From positions 62,001 through 126,000 of the forward strand of contig BSYO01000005.1 of the NCBI GenBank assembly GCA_033239525.1: a stretch of DNA of 64,000 bases. Direction: 5' to 3'. A program made the position numbers and the translations under genes. How positions within the stretch are numbered: position 1 is the stretch's first letter; every line of letters starts with the position of its first letter. This document shows positions 58,602-64,000 of the stretch, piece after piece. The DNA comes from Nepenthes gracilis. Its lineage: Eukaryota > Streptophyta > Magnoliopsida > Caryophyllales > Nepenthaceae. The notes below the pieces were generated by a model. That model was not told the origin of the DNA and ran no database searches. It saw only the letters and a program-made list of their open reading frames with translations.

Positions 58602-61600
58602 TGTTTAGTTGTGAAAAGAATTAATATATTGTGTCACATGTCAATTAGTTTGAATGTCTCGCAATAGCTTATTACAATCATTCACCTTTCCTAATTATGA
58701 CAATTGTAATCAATTATAGCAAATCAAAATTACCTAATTAAGAAAAACGTATACAATATACGATGAATGATATCTTGCAAATGTGAGGAATCAAGCACAT
58801 CCGATTAACATTCCCCCTCAAATTGATGCTAATCAATAATGAAAAATAAGTTTTCAACCATGAATTGTTATCAGCAATGTGACAAAGATTTGGTGAAAAC
58901 ATCAGCCATTTGAATAGTGGTAGGAATGTGGGGAAGAGTAATCAGTTGATGATCAAATGCTTAACAAATGTAGTGACAATCAACTTCAATATACTTAGTG
59001 TGCTCATGAAAGATCGAATTGGTAACAATTTGGATAATATTGGTGTTATTAACATGGAGCGGAGTAAGCATAAGTTGTGGGATCCTAAGTTCACCCAATA
59101 ACCCCCGAAGCCATACAATCTCTAAACAAGCAAAGAAGATAGCCCGATACTCAAACTCGATAGAAAGCTTCCAAACTCGATCTTACTTCTTACTCTTCTA
59201 AGAAATAAAAGCACTACCAAGAAATATGCACCAACCAACAATCAAGCAACTAGTATGTGAATAACTAATCAGTGCCACTGAACCCTATAAACTATAGAGA
59301 ATTTCTAGTCAGAAAAAATTATCCATGACCAAAGGAACCTTTCAGATAATAAACAATACATTTCACAACTGCTAAATGCATATGCTGAGGTGCCTGCATA
59401 AACTGGCTGACCTATTGGACAGAGAAAAAAAAATAAAAGCAAGCCTGTTAATATTTAAATAGTTTAAACAGTCCCCCAGATGATGATACATAGATGGATC
59501 AAATAATAAGTCTCCTTCCTATCAGATCTTTAAATTAACCTCCATAGGCGTAAGAGCTGGGTTTCCAGATTGAAGACTGGCTAAAGCAATAGCCTCCTGA
59601 GTATACTTTTATTGGCAGATTAATGTCCATGTAAAAGAAGCATTCACTTCTAGATCAAGAAAATAATAAAGCAGATTAAGATCTTTCATATGAAATAAAC
59701 GCTGTGATACTATTGTAGCTGCTCAATCAACATAGGATCAAACCCATGATAATGATATCATCAACATACACAATGGGTATAATAATTCTAGTAGTAGTTT
59801 GTTGAAGAGAAAGAGAAGAATTATATTGACTGAGGAAAACTGAAATCAAGAATAGTACAAAATTTCTCAATCATGCCCGTGGTTCCTACTTTAAACTATA
59901 GAGAGAAGCTTTAATTGACAAACCTTAAAGGTTCAGTGAGTGAACTTGCTCAGAGGAGAAGTCATATAGAATTCATCTTTTAAATCCCCCTATAAGGACA
60001 CATTCTTCATATATATTTGTCAAATAGGCCATTCTTTTAAGGCAGCAACAAACATAACAATGCACATAGCAGTTATTTAAGCCACTAGTGCAAAAGTCTC
60101 CTCATAATCAAGGCCATATATTTGTCGATTTTCAAGAGCCACTAGACATGCTTTATACCTGTCGATAAAACCATCAAGCCATAGCTTAATAGTACATACT
60201 CATTTACATTCAATGGGCTTGATCCCCAAGGGACAAGATATAATATCCAAAGTGTGATTGTTCCAAGAATCTAAAGGAGTAGGATCCGACAATGGTTTAG
60301 CATCGAGAAGAGGCGGTGAGTGGCCTCTCCAATACACAACCCCAAAGGTTAAAAGGTTCTTTAAAGGCATATCATCAAAAGTGGGAAGCACAACCGAGAT
60401 GGAATCCTGGATGACTTGTGTAGAAGTAAGATTGGTTTTTAAAGAAGACCACATAAAGAGAAATGCGAAACTTAAAATATTGGCATCAAAACCGACTAAC
60501 AATTTGTGTGCATTACTATATCCAAGAAGAACGAAATTGGTAGCTTAAGCAACAAGCATGTAAAATTTAATTGGTGGAAAGTGGATAAAGCAGACATAAC
60601 TAAATGTATGAAAAGTGTGATATTCTAGAGTAGTTCCAAACAAACAATAATACAAGAAATCAGAATGTAAAATTTATGAGTGTAAACAATGAATAAAATA
60701 AACAGCCATAGATAAGGCCTCGAATTAGAATTAAGTAAGTCGAGACAATTCAATTAACAATGCACGAACAACATCCAAAACATGAAAGTACTTACACTCG
60801 GCAACCCAAATTTGTTGTGGAGTGTAAGGGAAAAATACAGGGAAATAATGATATTTGTATTTAAGTAAGCCCGAATGTCATTGGACGTATATTGCCCCCT
60901 AACTCTAAGTGAAAGATTTTAATCAATGCTGAGAATTGTGTTTCAGAATAAGCAACAAAAAATTAAAGATAGAGAATATACCTTATATTTAATAAATATA
61001 CTCAAATGAAACAGTTATAGTCATTAATGAACATCACAAAGTTCTTATAGAGAGCATGGGAAATGATTAGACTTATACCCCATACATCAGTACGAATAAT
61101 CTCAAAACTCGTGGAAGCACGACTACCACTTAAAGGAAAAAGCAAGACTTCACTTTTACTAAGTTTACAAGAATCACAATCAAATGGAATGGAAAATGAT
61201 GAAAAAGAATCTTTATAGCCCAAATAACCATGTTTTATATGATAAGTCAAAATGCTAAAATTGAAATGTTCCAATAATTTATGCCAAACGGTACTACTAT
61301 TAGCAACATCGATAGAAATTAGAGATTCAAGTAAGAATAGGAAGTTGAAGAGAAAATAGACATCCCACTTTAGGCATTTTAGCGATTACCTTTCCTAATA
61401 TTTAATCTTACAGAAAACAACTGTTACAATCAAAGTGAATCTCACAATTATTATCAACCAATTGTTCAACTGAAATCCAAAGATACAAAAACATTACTAG
61501 AGGATCCCAAATTTCTAATTGTCGTGACATGAAGAGAGCTGTCATTGACTACCTAAATGCATTGCACACCCTCATACTTGTGAACATGATGCAGGGTATT

Positions 61601-61867
61601 TGTATTGCCCATCATATAATTTAAGGCCACTGAGTCAATCAACTAAAAAGAAGTGCGCAATTTTCACTTACCTTATAACCTAAGCGTAGAGAAAGAAAAA
61701 ATTATCATTTGTCGAACCATCTCGGGAGTGACAAAAGATGAATGCGCAATGGACGATTGATTATTGACAGAGGGCTTAGATACCAATTGAAATAGATTGG
61801 ACATTAGTGTGAAAAGGTTGAGCTTGTCTATTTTGAGGTCGAATGCAACAATCTTTAATAAAATGCC
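58602..61867 (-). mobile_element. Degenerate Ty1/copia element inserted in the gypsy element
   Basis: On the minus strand a zinc-knuckle relic (about 61870-61820, GHFIKDCC), protease/GAG-pre-integrase and integrase start (61274-61002: CDSCKLSKS, FEIIRTDVWG, FVMFINDY), RT (about 60240-59750) and RNase H (about 59640-59380) remnants appear in order. A purine tract (TTTGAGGGGGAA, 58810-58821) is followed by a likely 3' LTR of about 208 bp (58809 down to 58602, ending in TAAACA). The 5' part of gag and the 5' LTR are missing because another LTR starts at 61868. All frames are broken. Confidence 0.72.
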
Positions 61868-64000
61868 TGTCACGTCCCAAAACCCAATCCTGATATTAAC
61901 ACTTTACCATTATTACTTAACTAATAACTTTCGAACATGAACTTCATGTCGATACTTCGACCGACTACAAATAAATAAATTTAAAATACACATGACCCAA
62001 ATATGTGCCACATTATTGTATGACTCTGACACCAACCCAAATCGTGGCATCAAACCTTACGTAAGGAATGATGCCTGGCCAAAAACAAATATCAGAGTAC
62101 ATAAAACTACAGTATAAAAAATAAACCATAATATGCTAACTATCGACCATTCATCGGACAACCTGAAACAAACACAAGACTACATTCGCATAAATTCATG
62201 ACTTGCTGTCCAACACCCAACATTTCATCATTATGGACGTCTCAAAACTGCCCTAAAAATCAATACAACAGTATATACTATGCTGAAACAGTTTGGAACC
62301 TGAACATTAGGCTTAATTACATCATAATCACAGTCTAAATCTGTCCGGAAGCCAAATTACATCATTTAACACGTTCTAAAGAAATCCAAAAGATGAAATA
62401 CAACCATATGTAAAACTGAAACATTAGCTAATATCATCCGAAGCTGTCTGATCAAATAAAATACAACATTATACCCATTAACCATCGTTTGAACGCTGAC
62501 CAAATGCAATATAATACAATAAACATTATCCGAAAATATTAAACAATAATAATCATCATCAAACTATTAATCTAAACTTCTCATATCAACTCAATCCTTC
62601 AATCCTAAATGCTTAGTAAAGACTCGTGCACCTCATCTAAGGGAGGTTAGTAAAAACAGCAATGAGTGAGCTAAAAACTCAGTATTGCACTATATAACAA
62701 TGAATATATATATATATCTTTGCATTAAAAATATAACGGAAAGACCAATGCATCGAAATTCAATGATATACCATGAAATTTCATATAAATACATGTCCAG
62801 CTTAATGCAGATTTTCCATACTTATTCTTATTATATTTTTTCTTAATCTTAACCATAAAAACATGCTTAATTCTTATTTTTCTTTAGGGATCAAGGCTAG
62901 TAGGTCTTACCGACTAAATGAGCAGATAATCGAAACCCAGATTGTGTATGTTCCCACACAATCAAAGGCCATACGCTTCTATTCAAAATCCAAATGTGGG
63001 CTGTCTACATATAACCCTATAGACAGGGCCGGATACCGCTTCTTAACCCACCATTATATAGGTTCAGATATCGATATACCATTATAATATACTAAGGCAT
63101 GCCAAAATATACTATCCGCTGAACAAGAACCTTAGTCCAATGTTTAATTTAGGGAAAACTCTACACTTTATTTCTTAATTCTTACCCTTCAGGGGAACGG
63201 TTCATCATTTCTTATCATAATTGTAGAGTTTTCCTCATAATTCTATATTTTCTTTTCATGATGAACTTATACTTTCTGTAGAAACTTAATCATGGCAATT
63301 TATAGGCATGGAGTGCTCAATTAACCCATTTATGCAGAGAATTCAGCAAAATATGTATAATTCAACATGTGTGCAGAATTTACATAAATTTTAGAATATA
63401 CAGGTTCAATTGTATATATTATTTAATTAATAATAGCCATATATTTGATAACTTAAAGAACGTAAAACCTTAGGTACAAATTTGAAGCATACAAGGGGCA
63501 AAATTCAGCAAGAATGCAGCAAAATCAGCAATATCTATAGTTTTCTACAATTTTCGGTTATAAACTTCACATGCAGAGAATTTTGGTGCATTTTCCAGCT
63601 CATATCCAATATATATTTGATAGTTTAAAGCACGTGGAGCCTCATGTACGAATTAAAAGTATAAAAGAACCTAAACTTAGGAAAAGTTCAGAAAAAATTC
63701 AGCAACTAGAGCAAAATTCTGCAATTTAAGTTTAATATCTTACATGTAAGGCAATATTTCCTTAAATTATAAACATGCAGGTTTCAAATTTCAAGTCCAA
63801 AACGTGCAGTAGCAAAATGAACGAATTTCATCACATGCAAGGTTATTAAACCACGAAGTTAAGACATGCATGTAGATATAAAACCATATTCAACACATGT
63901 GTGCATGTAACTTGAACTAGAACATTAATTCTTATAAATTTTGCTATAATATGCTGGAAAACTAACATACAGGCTTCGTATAACTAACATAACTTCGAAA
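61868..64000 (-). mobile_element. LTR of a chromovirus-like (Del/Tekay) gypsy element, running off the window
   Basis: The border TGTCACGTCCCAAAACCC at 61868 equals, on the minus strand, ...GGGTTTTGGGACGTGACA. This is the usual 3' end of Del/Tekay LTRs. The body also has GTGAGCTAAAAACTCAGTA near 62667, a word pattern I associate with such LTRs. No coding domain is present in 2.1 kb. The 74-codon frame at 62863-63087 is not a gene. It interrupts copia gag, so it is the youngest insertion in this nest. The other end is beyond 64000. Confidence 0.5.

Noticed and set aside
62863..63087. 74-codon plus-strand frame
   Set aside because: It lies inside a probable LTR and has no recognisable domain.

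Overview
The window is nuclear DNA from a flowering plant. It is AT-rich, has long intergenic and intronic stretches, and contains degenerate Ty1/copia and Ty3/gypsy retrotransposons, GT-AG introns and two plant genes that can be rebuilt exon by exon. I cannot name the species. Introns of 8 to 10 kb filled with old transposons suggest a medium to large genome.

Host genes. (1) A complete six-exon gene on the minus strand (30810 down to 10471) encodes a 430-residue TRICHOME BIREFRINGENCE-LIKE protein, a Golgi polysaccharide O-acetyltransferase probably of the xylan-acetylating TBL3/TBL31 group. All splice phases agree, and the GDS and DxxH catalytic motifs are intact. Only about 1.3 kb of its 20.3 kb is coding. 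(2) The 3' seven exons of a second minus-strand gene (55688 to 47187) encode a type I membrane protein. It has a mannose-6-phosphate-receptor-like (MRH/ATG27-type) luminal domain, one membrane segment and a cytosolic tail with a YSPV sorting motif. Its 5' exons were not found and probably lie beyond position 64000, across a nest of retrotransposons.

Layout. 1-660: tail of an LTR element on the plus strand. 760-5424: dead Tat-type gypsy element on the minus strand. 5599-6612: probable solo LTR. 7005-7564: near-perfect 287-bp tandem duplication. 8783-9856: solo LTR with ATTAC target duplication. 10471-30810: the TBL gene. Its intron 5 holds a complete but old copia element (12709-18401, target duplication GGTAT). 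Its intron 2 holds a LINE remnant, a truncated copia element, a compound tandem-repeat field and a complete 472-bp TRIM element (25884-26355). 32313-42784: full-length 10.5-kb Tat-lineage gypsy element with 881/883-bp LTRs and target duplication AGTAT, carrying an unusual 3.5-kb antisense ORF region between pol and the 3' LTR. 42785-46100: AT-rich DNA with an (ATT)20 microsatellite. 47187-55688: the MRH gene, with a copia fragment and two MITE-like elements in its 6.6-kb intron. 55801-64000: nested gypsy, copia and chromovirus-like LTR sequences.

The most interesting part is the antisense coding region inside the Tat element. It has three blocks on the minus strand, each with a TATA-like box upstream. 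One block encodes a domain I recognise as the plant 'putative gypsy type transposon' (Transposase_28) family. A coiled-coil block, normally C-terminal to that domain, lies upstream of it here. The same element has lost most of its integrase core. No bacterial-type system, CRISPR array, rRNA or tRNA gene was recognised.
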